Source: Lampris incognitus
Taxonomy: Eukaryota > Chordata > Actinopteri > Lampriformes > Lampridae
NCBI RefSeq assembly: GCF_029633865.1
Contig: NC_079212.1
Coordinates: forward strand, 103,622,973-103,686,972
DNA: 64,000 nt
Direction of reading: 5' to 3'
This document shows, piece by piece, positions 48,489-61,222 of the stretch; position 1 is the first letter of the stretch, and every line of letters starts with the position of its first letter. The notes under the pieces were generated by a model. It made no database searches. It was not told the origin of the DNA and saw only the letters and a program-made list of their open reading frames with translations. The translations under genes were made by a program, and so were the position numbers.

Positions 48489-51400
48489 CAGGGAGAGAAA
48501 GAGAGGAGGTAAAAGAGACTTTATCATGTATCACTTTACCTGTAGTCCAGCAGCCGCTCCATCAGCCGTGTGACGGAGGTAACAAAGGAGATCCCCGTCT
48601 CTCTCCATGTCTCCTGCTCTATCTTTTCCAGCAAGCTAAAGTCAATAAAAAAGTTATTAAGTTGGTTAATAGTGGTTAACATAAGGATTAAGTGTAAATT
48701 ACCTTAATTATGCAAATTCACAGGTTGTGCTATCACATGAACCAAGGCTTCACACAATCTCCCATAGACTTGGCGAGTGTTATGATCCCTGGACCTATAT
48801 GAAACCCATTCAAAACCCATACAAAAACAACCCCCGGGGTGTCCAGGTAGCATAGCGGTCTATTCCGTTGCCTACCAACATGAGGATTGCCGGTTCGAAC
48901 CCCCGTGTTACCTCAGGCTTGGTTGGACGTCCCTACAGACACAAGGGGCCATGTCTGTGGATGGGAAGCCGGATGTGGGTATGTGTCCTGGTCGCTGCAC
49001 TAGCGTCTCCTCTGGTTGGTCGGGGCGCCTGTTCGGGGGGGTATAGTTTGATCTTCCCACATGCTACATATCCCTGATGAAATTCCTCACTGTCAGGTGA
49101 AAAGAAGTGGCTGGTGACTCCACATGTATCGGAGGAGGCATGTGGTAGTCTGCAGCCCTCCCCAGATCAGCAGAGGGGGTGGAGCAGCGACCGGGGCGGC
49201 TCGGAAGAGTGGGGTAATTGTCCAAGTACAACAGGAAAAAAAAAGAACCCCCCCCCCAAAAAAAAGCTTGCCAATCTACCTCCTACCGATTAAAAAGTTG
49301 ATTTTTGAAGGTACAGAGGTTTTATTTCACAATTGAAAAACGTTGGTATCTACTGTCGCAGAACTCCATAGGAAGACAAGATAGTGAGAGGCACTTGGAA
49401 GAGGGAGAGCAACTCAAATTTAAGAGTTGAACAGCTCTGAAACAATTGCTTTCCTTTGTCATTTCTATATGGAACTGTTGATAACAGCGATGTGTAAAAT
49501 ATCTCAGCAAGAATATAAATAACATTTAACTCATCAGCTAGGATGGGTTAAAAGCAGAGTGAAATTTCCCTACGGGGATCAATAAAATATAGCAAAATAA
49601 AAATAATAATAAAAAAAAACGAGGCATTCAGCCACTGACAGTCATAGATAAAAGGGGGCATGCATTTCAATAACACTGAATGAATGACATCAAACATATT
49701 TACATATGATTTGAAAATGTTGGCTTCAAAAGATTGGTTTGCGCTGCAAGTTAAAATCAATGGCCGATAGACTGACCTGCAATTAGATTCATTCGCATTG
49801 TTTTATAATTTCATCAATCCAGAATTTGACATGAATTTAATTATCTTAAATAAATGAAAAGCTCATTTTATCATGCTTATTGATGCAGCTTTTATCAAAG
49901 GATCTTTTAACTTGAGTTTCCCTTGTGAACGCAGCTAATTGAGGATGAATGGTAATTAACTTTGGCTAACGTTTATGAGCCTTGGACCAGAGAGTCAAAC
50001 CACGCATTTCACTTTCACCTGGTCCCAGAACGACTCACCGGCCCAACTGCCACCCGAACCACAGACGCCCTCATGTTGTTAAAATTATCTTTTTGTTCAA
50101 ATGTTGCTCACTAGTGCCTGTGTAGCACGTTGGCTGCTTCTGTGGACAACTTGCAATGTTTTCTTGCACACAGATGTTTCCCTCACAATAAGTGGGTTTG
50201 TGTTTTGTAAAGTATCTATTATTGTTAGGCATCTTGCATTAGGCTCCCGAACACTCATATAGTTGAAGAGCACACACAAAAACTAACACTGACATACACA
50301 CTGGCCGCATTTGTCCTTGTTCCCCTTGTTCTTTGTCTTGCTTTCATTATTTCATTTGCTTTCATTTGTCTCTATCTGGTGTTTCTCCTTTTGGTTTTAT
50401 GCCAAGTACTCACAAACAAACCTAGTGATCTAAAAGTGTTTTCTGAACACATCTGACTTGAATGCCCCCTCACACAGTCCTTGCTCCTTGTGAGGGGAAT
50501 CTTACCTGGGGTACGGCCCAAAGAGCTGGGTTCTAATCCCGCAGCAGGTAGTAAAGCAAAGCAAAACAGCAGCCGTGTTAGAGCACAGCGACAAAAAAGA
50601 AACGTGTTATGCTGGGTTATCACAGGAAGAAAAAGACTAAACACTATCACAACAGCATCAGGTGACAGGGGTTAAGACAGACAGAAAGAAACCCACACAA
50701 CATTATGATAATTGTGTATGCATGCATGCATATGCCCACATTTGTGTGCATGTGTGTATTGTATGTGTGTGTATTGTAAGTATGAGGGACTGCATCTATG
50801 CATAGGTATGTATTCATGTGTGTGTCCCCACATCCTGACACGTGTTGTGTGCACGCGTGGGTGTCCTGCACCATGGTATGTGCTTGTATGTGTCCCCTTA
50901 TTTTTAAGTGTATGTGTTTGCTTGCAAAAGTGTGCTTTGTGAAAGAGATGTGTGTAGGGATGTGTACATGAATGTGTGCACTGGGTGTAAGAGAGTTCTT
51001 GTGTATACATTTGTGTACTGTTTATCTTAAGAGCTAGAACTAATGTGTGTATGTGTGTGTGTGTATAGAGAGAGACAGAGAGCCTGTGTGTGTGTGTGTT
51101 TCTCACAGCAGACTGAAGAGTTCTCTGTAGTTCTCGTCTCCTTTCCCTTCAGACACCAAACTGTCCAATTTATCAATAAGTTCAGCTTCCACCTATTCAC
51201 AATGACATGCAAATACCAACACAAACAAACACACACCGTTTGTCTCAATGATCAGCATTTGGCGTTTCTCTAGTTATTTAACTTCCATTTTATTTTTCAG
51301 AATAAAGGTATGGTTGTGTACCTGTTTGAAGTTTCCGTTCTTGCGTTGCTCCCAGTCCATCATGTCATGGAAGATGGGGATCATAATGTTGCGTACTTCT

Positions 51401-54400
51401 GCCTGTGGTACCAGAGTCACTCCCAGGAATGGACCAATCATACCAGGAATGAAATGTATTTTATTCTCACCTAAAACCATGAATTGTTCATGAATGAATG
51501 ACAGAATGAGTGAGTGAATTAATTAATGAATCAATCAATCAATCAATTACATCAAGGGTGAAATAACCAAGTACTCGGATTCTGATTTTTTTTTTTATTT
51601 CTGATTTTTCCCTTTTTTCTCCCAATTCAGTGGCCAATCGATCCCTATTTTAATTCAAACACCCACCCTCGTACTGCATGCGTTCGCCAACTGCGTCTCT
51701 CCGGCCGGCAGTCTCGAAGGAGACCGCCTCCCCACTTTCGTGACAAGGCGACTCCAGGCCGAATCACTGCTTTTTCCGACACACACAGAGACGCATTCAC
51801 GTGACGAACACAAGCCGACTCCGCCCCCCTCCCGAAGACAGCGTTGCCAATGATTGCTGCTTCATCGAGTCCGGCCATAGTCGGATGATTCTGATTTTTT
51901 TTCCTGGAAATATGACTTTAAGATGTCAGATTGCAATTCATAATAGAATGGAAAATATGAACTGTAAGCACTGATTTAAATCAGATAAATGGGTTAAATA
52001 AATGGGGATGAATCAATTAATTTATTATTTCATTTATTTGGGGATAAGTATGAAACACCTGGGGCATAAAAATAATATATTGATAATATTATTTTGCAGA
52101 GACGTAAACCCAAAATTGAATAGAATTAAAGAGGATGTGTGAACAAATTCTACAAAGTATTGACGTTGTTAAGGTATTGACCTCTTTAATCCACTAGATG
52201 TCAGTATTTCTTTGGCTGCCAAGTAGCCAGTGACTTAATTTTACGAGATGATATGGGTGTAAAAATGAACCCCTTGCTTCAATGTTTTCACCAATCTGTT
52301 ATTATGGTGACTTTGTACGAAGTTATCTCATATTAATGGTAAAAAGTGCAGATTACAGGCCATCAGGGGGCCTTTATTTATGAAAAAAGTGAAGATGTGA
52401 GCAAAGGGGACTCCTGAAACCTTCTGTCCTGCTCCCACCGTAAACACAGAGATAATTTACCATGCTAGAAAAGTGCCGTCTTCCCAACTGATGCAAGTGT
52501 TTCCCACTGTTTCCCATTCTTACCCAGGTTTTGCCACATGCTGAAGAGTTCATAAGCCATCATCACTCTCATGTCACCATACCTGCGGAGGCGCACACGG
52601 AAACAGGAATGATCCAATATGCTGACAGACAAATATTAGCTCACCTCGATACAGGTTATTAACATAGGCTTTCATTGCATTTCATATGGTGGACACCATA
52701 CCAAGGCAGTTGATTTATGAGGACAATTAGACAATAGTTTTGATAATATTGCTGTGTTGTATTACGATATAAGAACAAGGACTGATCCTCAGTATTATGG
52801 TGCTGGTGGTAGAAATCTGGGTTTCATCTGGATTTCAGTAAAGTAAGGGCTACCTGATGGGCTAAATTTGGTCTCATTTACTGATCAACTTTAACATAGG
52901 CCACTAAGCAACATAGGGACCTAAACCTAGTAGTTTCCATGCCATGCTCTTCCCAAGTAGTACTCAATCAGCTCTAGGACCAAAGTAAAGCTGGTTTTCT
53001 ATTTTGCGAGTAGATTATTATGTTGGCCTTGCTAAGATTTTAATTGGAAGCGATGAAGAAGGACAGGATTAGGAACGATTATATTAGAGGGACAGCTCAG
53101 GTTGGACAGTTTGGACACAAAGCAAGAGAGATTGAGATGGCTTGCACATGTGTGGAGGAGAGATGCTGGGTATATTGGGAGAAGGATGCTGATTATGATG
53201 CAGAGGACAGGAAGAGATGGAAACGGATGATCCACTGTGGTGACCCCAGATGGGAGCGGCTGAAAGTAGTAGTAGTAGTATCATTATGTTCACCTGTAGT
53301 GTCAGGTCTAAAAAAAAAACCCATAATAGATGGCTGGAGTATCTGACACAACAAATAGTTCAGAATATTCTCCTCACCATCTGACATGATCCTAAGTGCT
53401 ACCTCAGCTGCAAGATGATTGATGCCACATAAGTCAAACAGGGTGTAGCACTTTGTAAAATACAGATGACGACCTCCGACTCTTTGGTTTAAACTATGGT
53501 TAACACCTTATCACACACCCCCCCCCCGTCATAAAAGATTCATTACACGTCTCTAAGTTATTACTAGGAAGCTTACAATTGCTCAGTGTACTATGATCAC
53601 ATAATAGATAAGGCTCATAAATAATGACTTCTTCATCTATTTTTATTTCTAAGTGTTATACTATGCACGGGTACTTCTGTTTGACGTTTTGTTGACCTTA
53701 AAGTAAAAGGGTCACTAATTTTATTTTATTAATGTTAATAACAGTTTATAAATTACTTGTTGCACAATGGGACCTTATCTATAGTTACATCTGAATCTTG
53801 AATCAAGCACAAGTCATTAAGGTTAATTAATGCACTGCATATTAATTCCTGATTGAGTGGCCCAATGTTCTGCAAAACCTGATATCAGCATGAATGTGAA
53901 TTAAACTGAACTGAGCTTAAAGATTTAACATGTGTACATCAAAGTGCTTAGGTTGCTACAATGGGCCAAAATAATCCAACCCAACAAAAACAAGAGCCTG
54001 AGCCACAAAACCAGAAAAGAGAATAAAACTGTGCTCATGCATGTGGACTTTTGATATTGCCTTCCTTATCAGAATCAGCTGCCCAGTGATCTTTAATCAT
54101 TCAGTTAGGTCTTCAAACGCCTCATCAGTCAGGATAGTATGTCTTCATAAAGAGGTCAGATGTTCCACCAACAATGTAGGTTAGTCACAGTGGGAGCTCT
54201 GCACACAAGCACAGAGCAACACTAGCAAGTAAGCTTTTCATCATGTATGCTTTAACATGGGGGTTATTGGGATTTGAATGAGCAAAGCAGCTGAGTTGTT
54301 TTGTATGTGCAGTTACATGGCATACATATTACATCATCAGGAATCAGGGACATTTATTTGTCATTTCATTCCATGCACCTGCAGACATGAAATGAAATGA

Positions 54401-57400
54401 AATATAATTTCCCCCAGCCAACAGCAGTACAGCACAAAGACAAAAACATATATCCAAACAATAAGAACACATCAAAGAAGGTTGAATCAGTTCATCTGGA
54501 TACAACGTTGACAGATACGTTTCATCACTCAACTACACTCACCGGCCACTTTATTAGGCACACCTGTCCAACTGCTCGTTAACGCAAATTTCTAATCAGC
54601 CAATCACATGGCAGCAACTCAATGCATTTAGGCATGTAGACATGGTCAAGACGATCTGCTGCAGTTCAAACCGAGCATCAGAATGAGGAAGAAAGGTGAT
54701 TTAAGTGACTTTGAACGTGGCATGGTTGTTGGTGCCAGACGGGCTGGTCTGAGTATTTTAGAAACTGCTGATCTACTGGGATTTTCACGCACAACCATCT
54801 CTAGGGTTTACAGAGAATGGTCCGAAAAAGAGAAAATATCCAGTGAGCGGCAGTTCTGTGGGCGAAAATGCCTTGTTGATGCCAGAGGTCATAGGAGAAT
54901 GGCCGGACTGGTTCGAGCTGATAGAAAGGCAACAGTAACTCAAATAACCACGAGGTATGCAGAAGAGCATCTCTGAACGCACAACACGTCGAACCTTGAG
55001 GCAGATGGACTACAGCAGCAGAAGACCACACCGGGTGCCACTCCTGTCAGCTAAGAACAGGAAACTGAGGCTACAATTCGCACAGGCTCACCAAAATTGG
55101 ACAATAGAAGATTGGAAAAATGTTGCCTGGTCTGATGAGTCTCGATTTCTGCTGCGACATTCGGATGGTAGGGTCAGAATTTGGCGTCAACAACATGAAA
55201 GAATGGATCCATCCTGCCTTGTATCAACGGTTCAGGCTGGTGGTGGTGTAATGGTGTGGGGGATATTTTCTTGGCACACTTTGGGCCCCTTAGTACCAAT
55301 TGATCATCGTGTCAATGCCACAGCCTACCTGAGTATTGTTGCTGACCATGTCCATCCCTTTATGACCACAGTGTTCCCATCTTCTGATGGCTACTTCCAG
55401 CAGGATAACGCGCCATGTCATAAAGCTCGAATCATCTCAGACTGGTTTCTTGAACATGACAAAGAGTTCACTGTACTCAAATGGCCTCCACAGTCACCAG
55501 ATCTCAATCCAATAGAGCATCTTTGGGATGTGGTGGACCGGGAGATTCACATCATGGATGTGCAGCCGACAAATCTGCAGCAGCTGCGTGATACTATCAT
55601 GTCAATATGGACCAAACTCTCTGAGGAATGTTTCCAGTACCTTGTTGAATCTATGCCACGAAGGATTAAGGCAGTTCTGAAGGCAAAAGGGGGTCCAACC
55701 CGGTACTAGCAAGGTGTACCTAATAAAGTGGCCAGTGAGTGTAAGTGACATCTTAGTTGAGTGTTGAAACGTTTATCTGTCAATAAACATTGTATCCAGA
55801 TGAACTGATTCAACCTTCTTTGAGTTTCTTAACTGGATTATTGAGCATGCATTAAGACTACAAAACACATAAATCCAACATATCAACAAAAAAAAATCAC
55901 TTTCCAAGAGAACGAACCCCAGGATGACTGTTTTAACTGCCAGTCTGCATAGGCTAGCAGCAGAGGTGGAAAGTAACGAAATACATTTACTCAAGTTACT
56001 GTATTGAATACTTTTTTTGTGTATTTTGTATTTTTTAAGTACAATTTAAAATCGGTATTTTGTATTTTACTTGAGTACGTTTTGACTCAAGTATTGTACT
56101 TAGTTACTTTATAAATCCTATCCGTTACTGAGTAAAAATAACAATTCAACCTACAGGGGAAAAATAGGCGCCAGCACCATAGACAGTAAACCAATGGCCA
56201 GAACCAACAGTGACAAATGATGATGTGATTAGCACTGGCGCGTGAACATAGAGGGCACGTGTGGACAAGCTAGGTTAGTGGGCACGAAGTTTTTAGTGCT
56301 AGAATGGAGGTCGACAAAGCAGGCACGGCCAGCGGCCAGCGGTCCAGAAGACCCGGACCTAGAAATAATAGATGAAGCTCAAGCTGAAACATCGAAGTCT
56401 GTAGAACTAGATGCAGAAAAAAATCCTTGGCCACATTTGGAAGATTTCTTTTTGTTCAAGCGTAGGAAAGGTAACAGCATCATCATGCAGTGCAAGATGT
56501 GCCTCCCAGCAGTGAAGTACCTGTCTGCTTTCAACAACTCCACTTCAAATCTGCAGAAGCATGTTTTGGTAAGTATTTCTGCTGTCTCATTAGTAGTTTT
56601 ATTTAATATAGCCAACCCAGGCTCACCCCATTTCGTGGGCATTTTTATGCTAGCACCTGCAACCATTGACAGTAGAAGAAACCCACAGCTAGCCAGCACA
56701 TTCTAATTAGCTGCTATGCTAACATAATCAAACGTGACACATCATTAAGTACCAAATGAACTCGCTCCAGCCGACAATCCGCATGTTTATCGTACTTCAA
56801 ACAGATACAAAACGCGTAATGTATATTTGCAGTCTGTTTAAGTCTTTAGAACATTGGCTAAATTTGCATAACAGCTAGCCCCTGGTACTTGAGTGTGTAA
56901 AGGCTAGCTGTTAGTTGCTAGTAGTCTTGAGTGGACTCGGGGAAATTAGCCTTGGTTAAGAGGGTCCCACACCTTTGATGTCCTTGCAGGGGCACTTGAC
57001 GACATACACTGTCAGTATAGAATTAGGGGCAAAGTGGTGAGAACCACAACAGATAGTGGCTCAAACTTCGTTAAAGCTTTTAGTGTCTTCGGAGAACAGA
57101 GCCAGTCTGAGGATGCAGAATCAGATGCTGAGTCGGACAGAGATTCAATTGATGATGAGCCCACAGCCAACTACCTGGACACATTCAGCATCCTGGAGCA
57201 AGATAATGGCCTGGAGTACCAACTTCCTACACACCAAAGGTGTGCATGCCATCTTCTCAACTTAGTTGCCATAACAGATGCTGAGATAGCAGAAAAGAAG
57301 ATGGACACATACAAGAGACTATCACGTGCAGCCTTTGGGAAATGTCAAGCCATGTGGAACAATACAGGTCGTTCATACATGGCAGCAGAAGTTGTGGAAG

Positions 57401-58997
57401 ATCATTGCCGACTCCAGCTCATCCGACCAAATCAAACGCGGTGGAATTCAACATTCATGGCTGTGGAGAGAATCATACGGATCATACAAGAGAAAGGGGA
57501 GGAGGCAATCAGGAATATTTGTGAAGAATTCAAATTGAAAACGTAAGTTTTAATTTGCACTTCAACAGTATGAAAGTGTGAATGTGTGTTTACATACTTG
57601 AAACTTAACTTTTCCTGCTTGATTTCCTAACAATTGTTTGTATTCTATTTATGCCAGGCTGACTCAAGCAGAAATTGCTTTCCTGACTGATTACTGCTCG
57701 GTGATGAAACCTCTGGTAAAGGCCTTGAACATACTTCAGTCAGAGACCAACACACACTTAGGGTGGCTTCTTCCAGTGATATGTCAGCTACAAGCAAAAC
57801 TCAAAAGGCAGGAGACCTCATCCAAGATGTGTCTACCACTCATCAAAGCCATTCAGGATGGTGTCCAAAAGCGTTTTGGTGTGATGATGATGGACCCAGA
57901 ACTGATTGCGGCAGCAATACTTCTACCGAAGTTCAAGACCACCTGGACAGAGAGGCCTGATGTCATAGAAACAGGTATGATTGCATCTTATAATAAACTG
58001 CTTTTCAACAGTTTATTGGAGATCTACTTTGTTTTATACTCAATACAATGCGGTCAGTGCTATAAGGCATTATGCATTATGGTGCACTCTTGGTAAATTA
58101 ATCAAGTCTTAATTGTCAGAAATGTGTTGTTTGTCACTCGACAGGTCTGGCTTATGTCAGACAACACCTTGACCAGATGGCAGAGGTGGAAGTGGAGCAA
58201 GTTGGACAACATTCCTCAGATGAAGAGGATTTCTTCTCCTCAATGAAGTCCAGAAGGTCAGAAGGTACAGGGGAGTTTGAAGGGTACCTAGCCTGTATCC
58301 CAAACGATATGGATCTGCTAAACTCCTTTCCAAATTTAAAAAAAACTCTCTCTGAAACTCAACACTGGCCTGCCTGCTTCAGCTGCCTGCGAGCGGCTTT
58401 TCAGTTGTGCTGGATTACTGTTCACTGCAAAGCGAGCAAGGATGAGCTCAACTAACTTTGAAAATCAGCTGCTGCTTAAACTGAACAAGAAGTTTGTAGA
58501 CTAGGTTATAGGTGATTTAGGGTGTCACAAAACTAGTGGCCTTGATTTGCAATATTCCTCTCTGGAATATTGCTGCTCTTTTATGTTAGTTCCTTTAATT
58601 TTGTAACACTTGTGAGCGTCATCATGTGGACATTACTTTGTAGTTTGTACCTCTCTGAGAGAGAGAGACAGAGAGAGAAAGTAGGCGTGCACAAGCCTGT
58701 TTAATGTTTTTACCACTAAATGGATGAGCTCAATTAACTTTGAAAATCAGCAGCTGCTTAAACTGAACAAGAAGTTTGTAGACTAGGTTACAGGTGATTC
58801 AGGGTGTCACAAAACTAGCGGCCTTGATTTGCAGTATAACAGCTGTTGCTGTTGGTGTTGACATGTATGTTGTTGTAATTACACTTACATTTGTGTAGGT
58901 ATTCTTTGTTGTTATCGCACTTACACACACATGCCCTCTATAGCGCTCTTGCAGCTGTGGAGATGGCATTACCACATTCTCATTCTTTGACGGTTAA

Positions 58998-59062
<65 letters not shown>

Positions 59063-59559
59063 GCATGTCTCCTCTGGAATATTGCTGCTCCTTTACGTCA
59101 GTTTGACTTTGTAGCAACACTTATGAGCGTCATCATGTGGGCATTACTTTGTACTTTTTACCTGTGTGTGAGAGAGAGAGAGAGAGAGGGTGAGAGGGAG
59201 AGAGGGAGAGTGTGTGCATGTGAGAGAGAGCGTGAGAGAGAGAAAACGTGAGAGTAAGCATGTTTAATGTTGTACCACTAAATGGATGAGCTCAACTAAC
59301 TTTGAAAATCAGCAGCTGCTTAAACTGAACAAGAAGTTTGTAGACTAGGTTACAGGTGATTCAGGGTGTCACAAAACTAGCGGCCTTGATTTGCAGTATA
59401 ACAGCTGTTGCTGTTGGTGTTGACATGTATGTTGTTGTAATTACACTTACATTTGTGTAGGTATTCTTTGTTGTTATCGCACTTACACACACATGCCCTC
59501 TATAGCGCTCTTGCAGCTGTGGAGATGGCATTAACACATTCTCATTCTTTGACGGTTAA

Positions 59560-59638
<79 letters not shown>

Positions 59639-61139
59639 GCATGTCTCCACTGGAATATTGCTGCTCCTTTACGTCAGTTTGACTTTGTAGCAACACTTAT
59701 GAGCGTCATCATGTGGGCATTACTTTGTACTTTTTACCTGTGTGTGAGAGAGAGAGAGAGAGAGGGTGAGAGGGAGAGAGAGGGAGAGTGTGTGCATGTG
59801 AGAGAGAGCGTGAGAGAGAGAAAACGTGAGAGTAAGCATGTTTAATGTTGTACCACTAAATGGATGAGCTCAACTAACTTGAAGATGCTACTTAAACTGA
59901 ACAAGAAGTTCAGTTGTTGTGAAGTTATTGTTATTGCGCTTACATTTGTTACACTTGTTCTTTAATTTAAAACAAAATAGTTATGGATTTCTGACCCCTT
60001 GTCCTATTTTTACTACCCTCACACCCCACACAAAGAAAGTAACTAAGTAACTTTTACTTAAAGTACATTTCAAATGAACTACTTTTTACTTTTACTTGAG
60101 TACATTTTCAGATGAGTACTTTTACTTCTACTTGAGTAATATTTCATCAAAGTATTGGTACTTTTACTTGAGTACAATATTTTTGTACTTTTTCCACCTC
60201 TGGCTAGCAGTTAGCTTAGCCTGCCCCGCTTCCGCGTCCTGTCAGACTGCCTTCAGTGTTTCCTCTTCTATCGCAGCTCCAGGCAGGGCAATGGTCCCTG
60301 GGCCCACCGGACACAGCAGACCAAGCTCTCCCAGCCAGACACCTTTGACACACCTCCCCGCACTCCGCACGACAACAACAAAAACAGTCAATGCTAGGCA
60401 AGGCTGCCACCAGACCGCCCTTGGTTTTATTCGAACTGCCAGTCTGCATTGGCTAGCAGTTATCTTAGCCTGACCCGCTTCCGCGTCCTGTCAAACCAGC
60501 CTTGGTGTTTCCTCTTCGGGCACAGCTCCAGGCAGGGCCGTGGTCCCTTGTCCCACAGGACGCAGCAGACCAGGCTCCCCCAGCCGATCCAGCGCCAGCT
60601 CTCCCAGCCATCAAACGAACACAAACTTGGATGCAGACGTGGCCAAAGACATGGCATAGACAGGACTAGGTGAGGCCACCACAAATGTAAGTTTGCACCG
60701 CCATCTTCCCACACCGGTACTGGGTAAAGCTGCTGTAAACGTGAATTTGCGCCGCCATCTTCGTGAATCATGAATCATCATTCGTGAATCATCATGACAC
60801 ATATAAAGTCATAATCTTGTATGCCATAGCAACATTAGAAAAAATAAACTTGCAGTTGAATGTTGGAGAGAAAAATAGATGTTTGCCCAACTATTACTAC
60901 TACTACTCTTGGCTGCTCCTGTTAGGGGTCGCCACAGCAGATCATACATTTCCATTTCTTCCTGTCCTTGTGTCCCAAAAAAAAAAAAATTGTGGACGCT
61001 AGTGCTGTGAGGGACCAAGGCCCCACTCACATCTGGCTATTTTCTTTTTTCTTTTTTTTACTTGTATACATTTTATATCCAATTGAAACTGATCCATGTT
61101 AAAATTACACCTATACCTGATGTTTTATATATATTTATA

Positions 61140-61222
<83 letters not shown>

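Larger units (their letters stand above)
54480..55825. repeat. inverted repeat pair around a Tc1 copy
   Basis: About 60 bp ending at 54535 (GGTTGAATCAGTTCATCTGG...) reappears inverted after 55744 (CCAGATGAACTGATTCAACC). The Tc1 sits at a TA in the loop between the arms. Confidence 0.85.
55961..60202 (+). mobile_element. ZBED-like hAT transposon with 8-bp duplication
   Basis: 4,242 bp. Ends CAGAGGTGGAAAGTAACG and inverse TTTTTCCACCTCTG; perfect 8-bp duplication GCTAGCAG at 55953-55960 and 60203-60210. Contains a spliced transposase remnant and an internal tandem repeat block. Confidence 0.92.
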
